DNA of 64,000 nt from Undibacterium cyanobacteriorum (GCF_031326225.1 NZ_CP133720.1:3348001-3412000), one strand, 5' to 3'. Shown: positions 19,485-33,076, counted from the first letter of the stretch. Made by a program: numbers and translations. The notes: generated by a model from the sequence alone, not told the origin.

Positions 19485-20051
19485 TCAAGGACAAGCATTC
19501 GCTTGCTCAACTTTCGCGCGACCGCCAATGGATAAACACACAGCTCGTGTTTCACTTGAATAAGCGCTCGGAGCGTTAATCACAAACTGCGTCTTCACAA
19601 ATGTTTGTCCTGTAATACCAAATGTCACGGTTTCATTTGCAGCGTCTGAGGTGATGCTCCCCTCGGAAGCACTGTTCAGGTAAGGTCCAAACACTTGGAC
19701 AATGGCATCATTCGTATCACGAGATTTATTGCCGTTAGTATCAACGTAAATCATCCAACCAGTCGCCCATCCGAGGGTATCTTCAGCTGAGTTACAAGTA
19801 GGAGTAGTGTCTGAAGGATTAGTTGTCTTGCAAATACCAATCGAGACACTTCGCTTTAGTGCTTCGGATCTAGCTAGTAAGAGCGAACTATGCAAATCAG
19901 ACACCATTGTTGAAACCTTACTTGACACAACCATACGACGGTAGCTCGGTATGGCAATTGCAGCAAGGACGCTGGTGATGACGATAACAATTAGCAGTTC
20001 AACTAAAGTTACACCGCTTTGTAGTCTGTGATGTGCGGATCTTGATTTCAT
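19485..20051 (-). CDS. fimT: FimT/GspH-family pseudopilin
   Basis: A 188-residue pseudopilin with cleavage site QSG^VTLVELLIVIVITSVLAAIAIPSYR and the GspH/FimT signature SDLHSSLLLARSEALKRSVSIGICK, followed by a glycine-rich GWATGWMIYVDTNGN stretch. FimT-type pseudopilins take part in pilus assembly and, in some species, bind DNA for natural transformation. This is the second of two FimT-like genes in the operon, separated from the other by 111 AT-rich bases. Confidence 0.88.
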   Translation of the reverse strand: MKSRSAHHRLQSGVTLVELLIVIVITSVLAAIAIPSYRRMVVSSKVSTMVSDLHSSLLLARSEALKRSVSIGICKTTNPSDTTPTCNSAEDTLGWATGWMIYVDTNGNKSRDTNDAIVQVFGPYLNSASEGSITSDAANETVTFGITGQTFVKTQFVINAPSAYSSETRAVCLSIGGRAKVEQANACP

Positions 20052-20162
20052 AACTCCCCCATTTACGCATAGGAGAATAATGCAATCAAAAAAATTCTCA
20101 AAAGTAATTCAGATAAACGGTAAAAAAGTTAAGATCTTTGGCATTCATGCTGTGTCTTACTT

Positions 20163-20747
20163 TCAGGAACAGGGCTCTGAGGAAACTCGGGCGCGACCGC
20201 CTGATGCCAAGCAAATATACTTATCATGCTTTGTATCTTCGTCGCTTAAAGGCCGCTTGATAATAAAACTCATGTAGTTCCCAAAGGTCTGTCCCGTAGC
20301 ATTAAAGTCGAGTTGATTATGCGTTGGACGTGTCAATATTGCCCCGTCTTTATTTGAGCTAAAAAATGAAGCCCGCATCATTAGGATCTCGTCTCCTGCA
20401 TTTAAGCGCCGATTACGATCTTTATCGTGAAAGACAATCCAACCGCTCCCCCATCCCAGCCCGAGAGCGTCAGGCCCTTTGTCACATTGCGGATTCTCGC
20501 TACGAGTAGAAGAACTTCGGCAAATGATTACAGCACCACCTCTTTTAATTGCCTCAGATCGAGCATACAGAATGGTGCCATGTAGCTCCGACGTAGCCGT
20601 CGTAATTCGGGTTTTGATCACAAAACTCCCGTACGCCGGAATAGCAAGGGCCAAAAGTATGCTGAGTATGAGTAAAACCATTAGGGATTCAGCGAGCGTG
20701 AATCCTTGATTACGTCGATTGTGAGAAAACATAGGCCACCCAACCAT
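20163..20747 (-). CDS. Second FimT/GspH-family pseudopilin
   Basis: Up to 194 residues, with prepilin site NQG^FTLAESLMVLLILSILLALAIPAYGSF and the GspH signature SELHGTILYARSEAIKRGGAVIICR. It shares the GWGSGWIVFHDKDRNR stretch with the next gene, so the two are paralogues. An in-frame ATG at 20732 is an equally good start (MFSHNRRNQG leader of ten residues). It is the first gene of the minor pilin operon; its promoter should lie in 20748-21040. Two FimT copies in one operon suggest different positions in the tip complex, or that one is specialised for DNA binding; this is inference. Confidence 0.87.
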   Translation of the reverse strand: MVGWPMFSHNRRNQGFTLAESLMVLLILSILLALAIPAYGSFVIKTRITTATSELHGTILYARSEAIKRGGAVIICRSSSTRSENPQCDKGPDALGLGWGSGWIVFHDKDRNRRLNAGDEILMMRASFFSSNKDGAILTRPTHNQLDFNATGQTFGNYMSFIIKRPLSDEDTKHDKYICLASGGRARVSSEPCS

Positions 20748-21048
20748 TCTCGATCATCAAAACATTCAGACTAATTATTTATGTTATTTAAAAAGCTAGG
20801 CTTTACCATAACATAAAAGGCAGGCTGCTTTTAGGAGATAGGTACTTTTCGAGGCACAATTTAAGTTTGCGTACTAAAAAAGCAACAACACCAGCCGATA
20901 TATCTCTGCTTTGAATATTTTATTGTGCAGAAAACTTCCTCATTTGGAAGTGAATATGACGAGAAGAACAGATTTGGCTAAATCGAAGTAGAAATCAACA
21001 AGTACTTGTAGATGGGCAACTGTTCAATAAGATCAGCGCCCCCAAAGC
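20748..21048. other. AT-rich intergenic region upstream of the pilin operon
   Basis: About 300 bases between the rRNA terminator and the first pilin gene. It must contain the pilin operon promoter on the minus strand, but I could not identify a convincing -35/-10 pair or a sigma54 GG-N10-GC element. No reading frame of note. Confidence 0.4.
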
Positions 21049-21083
21049 AAAAAGCCTCAAGTTCGAAGGAACTTGAGGCTTTT
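21049..21083 (-). terminator. rRNA operon terminator
   Basis: Long perfect hairpin AAAAGCCTCAAGTTC / GAACTTGAGGCTTTT with a four-base loop, 11 bases after the 5S rRNA on the minus strand. It has A-run and T-run flanks on both sides, so it can stop transcription in both directions. Confidence 0.93.
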
Positions 21084-21093
21084 CAGGATAAGA

Positions 21094-21208
21094 GCCTGAC
21101 GATGACCTACTTTCACACTGGTTGCAGCACTATCATCGGCGCAAAGTCGTTTCACGGTCCTGTTCGGGATGGGAAGGTGTGGGACCAACTTGCTATAGTC
21201 ATCAGGCA
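21094..21208 (-). rRNA. rrf: 5S ribosomal RNA
   Basis: About 115 bases on the minus strand with the complementary ends TGCCTGATGAC and GTCAGGC, and the conserved internal stretch CCCATCCCGAACAGG. It is the last gene of the rRNA operon, about 170 bases after the 23S 3' end and just before the operon terminator. Ends are set by the terminal helix and may be off by a base or two. Confidence 0.95.
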
Positions 21209-21379
21209 TAACTTGTTGATTTGCTGTGGTTCACGTTGACTTGTGAATCGCAACAAATCCAATTGGGAAGAAGTATGTCAGGTTTTGGTCTGACAGTAAT
21301 TCATAATCGGTTGTGATTGACCAAACTATTTGGCAAACACTTTGTAATACTTGTCGTAGTTATCCTAAACTTTACCAAA

Positions 21380-24258
<2,879 letters not shown>

Positions 24259-24495
24259 AACTTTGATCTCTATTCCTAGAGCCGTTATAGTTCTTTACTA
24301 CTATATGAGTATTACTTTAGCGTTGCCGTAGCTCAAGTGAGTTTTATTCTTCGTCAATTGCTTGACGACGACTTGGATCACTTTTACTACTTTGTTTGTT
24401 CGATACAATCACAACCCTTCCATAAATTTGTTCACGATGTCTCATGAACTCCTCTACGAAATAAATTTTGATTATTTCTTACTTTACTTCTTCTC

Positions 24496-24509
24496 AATTG
24501 TTAAAGAAC
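24496..24509 (-). promoter_or_regulatory. boxA-like antitermination element in the rRNA spacer
   Basis: Minus strand GTTCTTTAACAATT, in the spacer between tRNA-Ala and 23S. It matches the rrn boxA element bound by NusB/NusE. A similar copy sits upstream of the 16S gene (26607-26620). Confidence 0.7.
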
Positions 24510-24615
24510 GGTACTACTTCATTACTTTGCTTTCGCTTTGAAAGAACAAATCTCAATAGCGCTCGCGCCACTCACATTTGTTATTTCGACCCATCTCACA
24601 TCCCCTATCTACACT

Positions 24616-24692
24616 TGGTAGGGCTGGTTGGGCTCGAACCAACGACCCCCGCGTTATCAACACGGTGCTCTAACCAGCTGAGCTACAGCCCC
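24616..24692 (-). tRNA. ileT: tRNA-Ile (GAT anticodon)
   Basis: A 77-base tRNA on the minus strand, from GGGGCTGTAGCTCAGCTGG to the encoded CCA end. The anticodon loop TTGATAA carries GAT, and the T-arm GGTTCGAGCC is intact. It lies in the 16S-23S spacer, 6 bases after tRNA-Ala in plus-strand order, as in most proteobacterial rRNA operons. Confidence 0.97.
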
Positions 24693-24698
24693 AGTCAT

Positions 24699-24774
24699 TG
24701 GTGGAGGTTACCGGGCTCGAACCGATCACCCCCTGCTTGCAAAGCAGGTGCTCTACCAGATGAGCTAAACCCCC
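24699..24774 (-). tRNA. alaT: tRNA-Ala (TGC anticodon)
   Basis: A 76-base tRNA on the minus strand, from GGGGGTTTAGCTCATCTGG to the encoded CCA end. The anticodon loop TTTGCAA carries TGC. The acceptor stem GGGGGTT/AACCTCC pairs with one G-U. On the minus strand it lies nearest to the 16S gene, so the transcript order is 16S, Ala, Ile, 23S. Confidence 0.97.
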
Positions 24775-24830
24775 ATTTGTTCGGGTCATTACTTCACAGC
24801 ACTTCTCAGTACTGTCTGCGTTCTTCTTCA

Positions 24831-24858
24831 TTAACAGTCAATAAGTGTGGACACTTAA
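24831..24858 (-). repeat. 16S processing stem, 3' arm
   Basis: A 28-base sequence TTAACAGTCAATAAGTGTGG... (plus strand) that pairs with 26581-26608 on the other side of the 16S gene. The helix has one A-C mismatch and two G-U pairs. It is the expected RNase III substrate releasing pre-16S. Confidence 0.85.
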
Positions 24859-24873
24859 CATTCAAGCGCACTC

Positions 24874-26410
<1,537 letters not shown>

Positions 26411-26580
26411 TTCAATCTCTGTTTTTAGCATTTCTGCTTCCGTCGTTAGACGGTGTCGCTCACTCAAAATACTGACAGTTCGATTTCTATTTCTAGAAAC
26501 CGTCTTGCTTTGTTATTTCTTGTGAACATTTGATATATTTTAAGTTTCCTAACTACCGAAGTAGCTAGTCGCCATCACTA

Positions 26581-26608
26581 TCAAGTGCCCACATTTATTG
26601 ACTGTTAA
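26581..26608 (-). repeat. 16S processing stem, 5' arm
   Basis: Partner of 24831-24858, located about 170 bases upstream of the mature 16S 5' end on the transcript. Confidence 0.85.
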
Positions 26609-26620
26609 TTGTTAAAGATC
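26607..26620 (-). promoter_or_regulatory. boxA antitermination element in the rRNA leader
   Basis: Minus strand GATCTTTAACAATT, immediately upstream of the 16S processing stem. It fits the rrn leader boxA, which recruits NusB/NusE to prevent Rho termination. Confidence 0.75.
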
Positions 26621-26871
26621 TGGCCTGCTACGCTCACTATTTAATCTTTCGACTTCAGTTTTTGCGTTTTGCTTCGAATCGTTTTGTTCGTCAGCAGCAG
26701 AGAAACGAGATTATGCAGCCTTTCCAACTTCTCGTCAACCCCCTCGTTTGAACTTTCTGAACTTCTTTCAAACTTGATTTCGATTTCTTTCATTTACAGC
26801 AATCGAAATACTTTGGAAAATTGACTGGCTTACCACTCTTTCTTCTTGCTCCGCATTTCTGCGGGACGCGA

Positions 26872-26901
26872 ACTATAGCAAAGAGTCGACTTCATACGCA
26901 A
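26872..26901 (-). promoter_or_regulatory. Probable rRNA operon promoter
   Basis: On the minus strand TTGCGT (-35) and TATAGT (-10) are separated by 18 bases, and the -10 is followed by a GC-rich stretch TCGCGTCCCGC like the discriminator of stringently controlled rrn promoters. It lies about 460 bases upstream of the mature 16S end, with the leader containing boxA and the processing arm. The promoter is back to back with the gene at 26979. Confidence 0.65.
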
Positions 26902-26978
26902 GCCCCTTAGGCTGACGACTTAGGTTTGCGATATGTGCTCTGTTAAAATGGCGACTTAATCATTTACAGGTTTCGACC

Positions 26979-28601
26979 ATGATACGCATCACCGATCTAC
27001 AACTACCACTGAGTCATAGCGAAAGCGATCTCAAAGACGCCATCTTAAAGCGTCTTAAGATTAAGGACGAAGAACTCAAAAGCTTCCTGATCTTTAAGCG
27101 CAGCTACGATGCGCGTAAGAAAACTGCCATCATTTTAATTTATACGATTGACGTTGAACTCAGCAACGAGGCCGAGGTTCTCCATCGCACCAAAGATATT
27201 CAAGGTCAAGCAAAGATCGGTATCGCACCTGACACAAGCTACAAGTTCGTCACTCATGCAAAAAATCAAAATTTCCCAAGACCCGTCGTCATTGGCTTCG
27301 GCCCCTGCGGTCTCTTTGCTGCACTGATTTTGGCACAAATGGGTTTCAAACCTATCGTACTTGAACGCGGCAAAGCGGTACGCGAACGCACCAAAGATAC
27401 CTGGGGCTTGTGGCGAAAACGCGAATTACAACCTGAATCCAATGTGCAGTTTGGTGAAGGTGGCGCCGGTACTTTTTCAGATGGCAAACTCTATAGCCAG
27501 ATCAAGGATCCAAAACACTATGGTCGCAAAGTGCTGACCGAATTCGTGAAGGCTGGAGCTCCAGAAGAGATTCTTTATGTCAGCAAGCCGCACATTGGCA
27601 CCTTCCGTCTCGTCAAAATGATCGAAGAGATGCGCGCCAATATTATTGAGCTGGGTGGAGAAATTCGTTTTCAACAAAAAGTCACTGACTTCGACATTCG
27701 CGATGGCAAAATTGTCGGCGTCACTGTCAACGATAAGGAATACATCGAGTCTGACCACGTTGTACTCGCAGTTGGACACAGCGCCCGCGATACCTTCCAG
27801 CTCATCTACGACAAAGGCATCTATGTTGAGGCAAAACCATTCTCGGTTGGCTTCCGCATTGAACACCCACAATCAATTATCGACAAAGCCCGCTTTGGCC
27901 CCAATGCAGGCAACAAGATTCTTGGTGCGGCTGATTACAAGTTAGTGCACCATGCTAGCAATGATCGATCTGTTTATAGCTTCTGTATGTGTCCGGGCGG
28001 AACGGTGGTCGCGGCAACTTCAGAACCAGGACGCGTAGTAACAAACGGTATGAGCCAATACTCTCGCAACGAGCGCAATGCTAATAGCGCGATTGTAGTC
28101 GGCATCAATCCAGAAATTGACTATCCCGGACATCCCCTTGCAGGCATCGACTTTCAGCGAAAGTTAGAAAGTCGAGCGTTCGAATTGGGCGGTGGGACTT
28201 ATAACGCACCAGGACAATTGATCGGCGATTTCTTAGAGAACCGCGCTTCCACCGCCTTCGGTGAAGTGGTGCCATCATACAAACCAGGCATCACCCTTTG
28301 CAATCTGGCAGACGCCCTACCAGAGTTTGCGATCAAGGCGATCCGCGAAGCGATTCCTGAGTTCGATAAGCAAATTAAAGGATTCGCGTTGAAGGATGGC
28401 CTCCTAACTGGCGTTGAAACACGAACTTCCTCACCGATTCGTATCAAACGCAATGACAAAGATATGCAGAGCTTGAATACGCGCGGCTTATTCCCTGCTG
28501 GCGAAGGTGCTGGATATGCCGGAGGAATTTTGTCAGCAGCAATCGATGGGATCAAAGTCGCAGAGGCATTAGCACTCAGCCTCGAACACAAATACAAATA
28601 G
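26979..28601 (+). CDS. COG2509-type NAD(P)/FAD-dependent oxidoreductase
   Basis: A 540-residue flavoprotein of the family annotated as uncharacterised FAD-dependent dehydrogenase. A distinct N-terminal alpha/beta domain (1-95) precedes the FAD-binding motif VVIGFGPCGLFAAL at about 103-116. Then come ESNVQFGEGGAGTFSDGKL, the cysteine-containing CMCPGGTVVAA, and the C-terminal FAD segment GLFPAGEGAGYAGGILSAAIDGIKVAEA. Reaction and substrate are unknown. Members are widespread and soluble, and a role in tRNA or cofactor metabolism has not been established. It is divergent from the rRNA operon and followed by its own terminator, so it is probably monocistronic. Confidence 0.88.
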   Translation: MIRITDLQLPLSHSESDLKDAILKRLKIKDEELKSFLIFKRSYDARKKTAIILIYTIDVELSNEAEVLHRTKDIQGQAKIGIAPDTSYKFVTHAKNQNFPRPVVIGFGPCGLFAALILAQMGFKPIVLERGKAVRERTKDTWGLWRKRELQPESNVQFGEGGAGTFSDGKLYSQIKDPKHYGRKVLTEFVKAGAPEEILYVSKPHIGTFRLVKMIEEMRANIIELGGEIRFQQKVTDFDIRDGKIVGVTVNDKEYIESDHVVLAVGHSARDTFQLIYDKGIYVEAKPFSVGFRIEHPQSIIDKARFGPNAGNKILGAADYKLVHHASNDRSVYSFCMCPGGTVVAATSEPGRVVTNGMSQYSRNERNANSAIVVGINPEIDYPGHPLAGIDFQRKLESRAFELGGGTYNAPGQLIGDFLENRASTAFGEVVPSYKPGITLCNLADALPEFAIKAIREAIPEFDKQIKGFALKDGLLTGVETRTSSPIRIKRNDKDMQSLNTRGLFPAGEGAGYAGGILSAAIDGIKVAEALALSLEHKYK

Positions 28602-28624
28602 GTTTTCAACCTGAATCTGAAAAA

Positions 28625-28654
28625 ACAAAGACCGCATAATGCGGCCTTTGTTTT
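28625..28654 (+). terminator. Terminator after the COG2509 gene
   Basis: Hairpin ACAAAG-A-CCGCAT / ATGCGG-C-CTTTGT followed by TTT, 24 bases after the stop. It is near-symmetrical and A-rich on the other side, so it may also serve the convergent HDOD gene. Confidence 0.85.
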
Positions 28655-28686
28655 GCATCAGTTTGCAACCACCAACTAACCTTAAC

Positions 28687-29514
28687 CTAGCTAATCAAAT
28701 CCTCAAGTCCAGCAGCCAATTCAAGAACCGGCGGCATCTCATCCAAAATTGCAGCACTACTGAGGCCAATCTTGGCTACCACATCAGTCGGCAGTGTTGC
28801 TTCCATTTCCTCTTTTGAATATTTGTTTTCCTCTGCACGTGCACGCCACACAGCAAGGTGCACCACACCAGACATCACATCAAAATTTTCTTTTTCGAGA
28901 GGATCAGGAAAACCCTTAATCACCGTACCAAAGTTATCTGGGAAGCGCCAACGTCGTGCCAGTTCAGCACCGACATCAGAGAAATTGTAGCCAAAAGATG
29001 TTTGCTCAACACTTAAGCGACGCGAGTCCAATGGACCAGCGATTTTGTCGACTTGCAGAGTTTGTTCCGGCATTGCTGCATGCATCACCAATTGACCAAT
29101 CGCATGCATCAGACCAACGGTAAATGCAAAATCAGAATTGCCACCAATTTTCTTAGCAATCCACTTTGAAATGACCGCCGTATGTAAGCTGTAGCGCCAG
29201 AATTGCTTTAAGTCGACGCCTGGCATGGCTTTGAATCCGCCTGTCAAACCACTACTAATTACCAGAGTGCGAACAGTCATAAAGCCGAGCATGAGAACAG
29301 CATCATCGACCGTCCCCACGCTTCGAGAAGAATGATAATAGGAAGAATTGGCGAGACGCAAAAGCTTAGCACTGAGTACCTGATCCGCAGCTAATTTGCG
29401 CGCGATTTCGTCAATAGAAACATTATCGTTGTTAAAGCTATCGATTACCTCTTGCACCACTTTAGGAATGGTAGGTAATGCGTTTTGCTGCTGAAATAGT
29501 GTATCGAAATTCAT
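28687..29514 (-). CDS. HDOD-domain protein
   Basis: A 275-residue single HDOD domain protein. It shows the N-terminal LPTIPKVVQEVIDSF, the core ADQVLSAKLLRLANSSYY, and the HD-like GLMHAIGQLVM, and lacks the full HD metal site, as is usual for HDOD. Such proteins act in signal transduction, often in motility, biofilm or cyclic-di-GMP networks, but there is no catalytic or output domain here to say more. It lies downstream of ntrC with 241 bases between, on the same strand; a functional link to nitrogen control is not shown. Confidence 0.88.
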   Translation of the reverse strand: MNFDTLFQQQNALPTIPKVVQEVIDSFNNDNVSIDEIARKLAADQVLSAKLLRLANSSYYHSSRSVGTVDDAVLMLGFMTVRTLVISSGLTGGFKAMPGVDLKQFWRYSLHTAVISKWIAKKIGGNSDFAFTVGLMHAIGQLVMHAAMPEQTLQVDKIAGPLDSRRLSVEQTSFGYNFSDVGAELARRWRFPDNFGTVIKGFPDPLEKENFDVMSGVVHLAVWRARAEENKYSKEEMEATLPTDVVAKIGLSSAAILDEMPPVLELAAGLEDLIS

Positions 29515-29755
29515 GAAAAAATCCCCCTGTTATTACAGCATCGCGTAGGACCTGAGCGGTCACACGTAGCATCAGCCAGCGGCTGATCCCATCGAACGAT
29601 AATGAAGCGAACTGTTTCAAAATTCATGTTCGTGAGGAAATCATACTACGTAGTTTGCTTTAGGGGAACATTTTCATTGGCAGTATGAAAACAAAAAAAC
29701 GACAGACTGTAAAATCACTTTAAATTCAGCGTCTTGCGTTGTTGCTCAAGCATTC

Positions 29756-31216
29756 TTAGTCGTCTTTGACGCCCTCAATTCCGAGCTCTTGAATCTTTCG
29801 ACTAATCGTATTTCGACCAATACCCAAACGAATTGCTGCATCGTTCTTGCGACCATGGGTATGCTTCAACGCAGCTCGTATGAGGACAGACTCAAAATCT
29901 CGACTCAAGCCATTCATGATTTCTGGCACATCATTTTGTAGAAGTTCTCCCGCCTTCGCTTCCAGCAGATCACTCCACGAGAGTCCATCATGCGCCACCC
30001 GAGCCAAACTTTCTGTCTGCGCGACCCCATATGAAGTAAGCGACTCAAGTGGCGTGGCATGCACTAATTCGGAGGGTAGATCGACGACTTCCACGACCTG
30101 TCCAGGTGCCATGACCGTGATCCAATTACATAGATTTTCGAGCTGGCGGACATTCCCCGGAAAATCAAGATGGGAAATAAAACTAAGTGCCTGATCAGAT
30201 AAACGTTTCGCATCTACACCCAGCTGTTTCGCGCTCTGCACTAAGAAATGCTTCGCCAACAAAGGTATATCCTCACGACGTTCGCGCAAACTTGGAACTC
30301 GTAAACGAATCACATTCAATCGATGAAATAAGTCCTCACGGAACACACCATCTTTGACACGCTCCTCTAAGTTTTGATGCGTCGCTGCGATCAAGCGCAC
30401 GTTCGCTTTCATTGGCTGATGTCCGCCGACTCGGTAGAAGTGCCCGTCCGACAAAACGCGCAACAAACGTGTTTGCAAATCGAAAGGCATATCACCGATC
30501 TCATCGAGAAAGAGTGTGCCGCCTTCCGCTTGCTCAAAGCGACCGCGGCGCGCAGACTGCGCTCCGGTAAATGCACCACGCTCATGACCAAACAGCTCGG
30601 ATTCCAACAGATCCTTAGGAATCGCGGCCGTATTAATCGCGATAAAGGGTTGGTTCACACGTGGACTATGTTTATGCAAGGCCCGTGCAACGAGCTCTTT
30701 GCCACTACCGGATTCACCAGTAATTAAGACCGTCACGCTCGACTGCGATAAGCGACCAATCGCACGAAACACTTCTTGCATTGCCGGTGCTTGACCAAGA
30801 ATCTCGGTTTCAACATCTTGCATTTGTTCGACAGTCGTCTCGCGCTCGCTCTCTTCAAGGGCTCGGCGAATCAACTCGACGGCCTTCGCCAAATCAAAAG
30901 GCTTCGCTAGGTACTCGAACGCACCACCTTTGAATGCGGCTACCGCTGAATCGAGGTCCGAAAACGCGGTCATGATAATCACTGGCAGACTTGGCAAACG
31001 TAGTTTTACCGTTTGCAAAAGATCTAAACCTGAAGCGCCATTCATGCGAATATCTGAAACCAAAACTTGCGGCACTTCACTTTCATCATCCAAGGCTTGA
31101 AGCACTTCATCCGGTTGACGAAAGCTACGCGTATTCAAACCTTCGCGGGCCAAGGCCTTCTCTAGCACCCAACGAATTGAATCATCATCATCTACAATCC
31201 AAATTGTTTTTTTCAT
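29756..31216 (-). CDS. glnG: NtrC, nitrogen regulation response regulator
   Basis: A 486-residue NtrC: receiver domain with phospho-acceptor D55 (VSDIRM), a sigma54-interacting AAA+ domain with Walker A GESGSGKE, GAFTGA intact, Walker B GGTLFLDEIGD, and a C-terminal Fis-type helix-turn-helix (KNDAAIRLGIGRNTISRKIQEL). When phosphorylated by NtrB under nitrogen limitation it activates sigma54 promoters such as that of glnA. It follows ntrB by 69 bases. The glnA upstream region in this window carries matching sites. Confidence 0.97.
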   Translation of the reverse strand: MKKTIWIVDDDDSIRWVLEKALAREGLNTRSFRQPDEVLQALDDESEVPQVLVSDIRMNGASGLDLLQTVKLRLPSLPVIIMTAFSDLDSAVAAFKGGAFEYLAKPFDLAKAVELIRRALEESERETTVEQMQDVETEILGQAPAMQEVFRAIGRLSQSSVTVLITGESGSGKELVARALHKHSPRVNQPFIAINTAAIPKDLLESELFGHERGAFTGAQSARRGRFEQAEGGTLFLDEIGDMPFDLQTRLLRVLSDGHFYRVGGHQPMKANVRLIAATHQNLEERVKDGVFREDLFHRLNVIRLRVPSLRERREDIPLLAKHFLVQSAKQLGVDAKRLSDQALSFISHLDFPGNVRQLENLCNWITVMAPGQVVEVVDLPSELVHATPLESLTSYGVAQTESLARVAHDGLSWSDLLEAKAGELLQNDVPEIMNGLSRDFESVLIRAALKHTHGRKNDAAIRLGIGRNTISRKIQELGIEGVKDD

Positions 31217-31285
31217 TCTTCTTGCATTCCTTGTTTCGGATCACTGTGATCGTGCACCAAAAATTCACGCGCGCACCAAGTTCGC

Positions 31286-32374
31286 TCACGGTAGTGGTAT
31301 GAGAATCCTAAAATCAGTGCAACCTGGTCGACTTTCGCAATCGATTACGCCCGCATGCTGCGTAATAAATGCTTGCGCTAAGGTCAAACCAAGGCCACTG
31401 CCGCCATCACGACCCGAGACCAGCGGATAGAAAATTCGATCGCGAATTTCAGCTGGTATGCCCGGACCATTGTCGATGATATGCAAATCTAATGCCAGCC
31501 TGTAACGAATTTTGGCGAGCGTGACTTGACGCACCACGCGCGTCTTAAAAATGATTTCAGCATCACCTTCCGCCATCCGCATAATCAGAGCTTGCGCAGC
31601 ATTGTGAGCGATATTCAAAACCACTTGAATGAGCTGCTGTTGATCGCCACGAAACTCTGGGATCGACAAATCATAGTCGCGTTTGATACTCAGACCTTTC
31701 GGGAACTCGGCCATAATCAAACTGCGGACGCGTTCGCAAACCTCATGAATGTTGACGTCTGCAATCACCTGCGGCAAACGATTCGGCGCCAATAAACGAT
31801 CAACTAAGACTTGCAAGCGATCTGCTTCTTTGATGATGACCTGCGTGTATTCACGTAGCTCTTTAGCGCGCCGCTCTGAAATATCTTGTTCGGGCAGTTC
31901 CAGTTCCAACAATTGCGCCGCACCACGAATGCCGCCCAAGGGATTCTTGATTTCGTGTGCCAAATTGCGAATAAGCTCTTTGTTCTCTTTATTTTGATCA
32001 TGCATACGCTCTTCACGATCAAGCTTGACTTGTTGCACGTTCTCACGCAACTCAATCAAGACTGGCGTCTCAAGTGTGTCCAATGCTGTAACGATGGTAT
32101 GCACGTGCAAAGGCTCACGACCACTACGTTCAAGAATCAAATCTTGGCGCTTTTCCGCAAACTGGTGAGCTAAGGCTTGATGAAAACCCTCGAACAATTC
32201 CTCGCTATTCAAAAATAATTCGTTCAAGGCGAGGTTTTGCAAGAGTTTGCTTGGTCGCTCCAATAAATTCTCCGCAGCTGGATTGGCATACACAATTCTT
32301 GCTTCAGGATCGAGTACGATCACTGAAGACGCCAGCAAATCCAAGCCTGCAAATTGATTCAAATCGTTTGACAC
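31286..32374 (-). CDS. glnL: NtrB, nitrogen regulation sensor histidine kinase
   Basis: A 362-residue NtrB: N-terminal PAS domain (about 10-110), HisKA dimerisation helix with phospho-His H140 in NLAHEIKNPLGGIRG, and a C-terminal ATPase with N-box NIAHNAAQAL, G1 DNGPGIP and G2 GRDGGSGLGL. No membrane segment, so it is cytosolic and would be controlled by PII. It lies directly upstream of ntrC in transcript order. A terminator for the preceding DUF4124 gene lies 50 bases upstream of the start, so ntrBC probably has its own promoter or depends on readthrough. Confidence 0.96.
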   Translation of the reverse strand: MSNDLNQFAGLDLLASSVIVLDPEARIVYANPAAENLLERPSKLLQNLALNELFLNSEELFEGFHQALAHQFAEKRQDLILERSGREPLHVHTIVTALDTLETPVLIELRENVQQVKLDREERMHDQNKENKELIRNLAHEIKNPLGGIRGAAQLLELELPEQDISERRAKELREYTQVIIKEADRLQVLVDRLLAPNRLPQVIADVNIHEVCERVRSLIMAEFPKGLSIKRDYDLSIPEFRGDQQQLIQVVLNIAHNAAQALIMRMAEGDAEIIFKTRVVRQVTLAKIRYRLALDLHIIDNGPGIPAEIRDRIFYPLVSGRDGGSGLGLTLAQAFITQHAGVIDCESRPGCTDFRILIPLP

Positions 32375-32423
32375 ATCACCCCTATCAACAGCATCTCAAG
32401 AAACAAGAATCCTAGCGACACAA

Positions 32424-32444
32424 AAAAAGGCCGCGTTGGCGGCC
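32424..32444 (-). terminator. Terminator after the DUF4124 gene
   Basis: Minus strand: AGGCCGC-CAAC-GCGGCCT followed by seven T, 27 bases after the DUF4124 stop. A compact strong intrinsic terminator. Confidence 0.9.
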
Positions 32445-32470
32445 TCTTTGCTGAACGCGTTTGCAATCGA

Positions 32471-32959
32471 CTATTTCAAGTTACCAATCTCGCGCTTTAA
32501 CGCCTCAATATTCTTTTCCGAACGTGCAATGTCGTTCTTCAGATTATTCACGCGTTCCATGTACTGCGCCGGTAGACGTTCTTCTGGGCGTCGTTCCACA
32601 TCGCCGCCGTTATATTCTTTTTTCAGCCCTGCCAATTTTTGCTCTTCGGCCTTCAACTCTTCATTCAATATTTGCTTACGATCAGAGTCGCGTGCTTTTT
32701 GAGTTGCATCGTCCACTTTCGGGAAACTTGCTGGCGCACTCGCCGCACTGGCCTTAGGAGCCGCCGGCTTTTTCACACTTGCCGGTGCAGGTACCACATT
32801 CATATATGGAAGCTCGACCCGCTTGCAGCCTTTCACATTACCGACGTTTCTGTATTCCTTCTTACCGTTTGCATCAATACAAAGATAGACGTCAGATTGC
32901 GCGACGGCGTGCTGCGCGACCAAGAAAGTAAAACCGAATACTGTCAAAATATACTTCAT
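32471..32959 (-). CDS. DUF4124 domain secreted protein
   Basis: About 162 residues. A signal peptide (MKYILTVFGFTFLVAQHAVAQ) is followed by a short DUF4124 domain with a Cys pair (VYLCIDANGKKEYRNVGNVKGC), a Pro/Ala/Ser-rich linker (about 60-85) and a charged coiled coil (about 95-162, ending NIEALKREIGNLK). The ATG at 32959 gives the clean signal peptide; a TTG three codons upstream is the alternative. Function is unknown. The gene commonly sits between glnA and glnL in Burkholderiales, as here, but has its own terminator and no known nitrogen role. Confidence 0.85.
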   Translation of the reverse strand: MKYILTVFGFTFLVAQHAVAQSDVYLCIDANGKKEYRNVGNVKGCKRVELPYMNVVPAPASVKKPAAPKASAASAPASFPKVDDATQKARDSDRKQILNEELKAEEQKLAGLKKEYNGGDVERRPEERLPAQYMERVNNLKNDIARSEKNIEALKREIGNLK

Positions 32960-33040
32960 AGCTGGCAATCTTTAACGATAACAAGTCAAGTGTAAGTCAA
33001 GCCGCTATTTTGCACAATTTTTACTGTTTATGCAGAAATG

Positions 33041-33067
33041 AAAAAGCGGGGCGAACCCCGCTCTTTT
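33041..33067 (-). terminator. Terminator of glnA
   Basis: Stem AAAAAGCGGGG/CCCCGCTCTTTT with loop CGAA, 10 bases after the glnA stop on the minus strand and followed by a T-rich run. A strong intrinsic terminator separating glnA from the DUF4124 gene. Confidence 0.9.
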
Positions 33068-33076
33068 CGATCTCAA

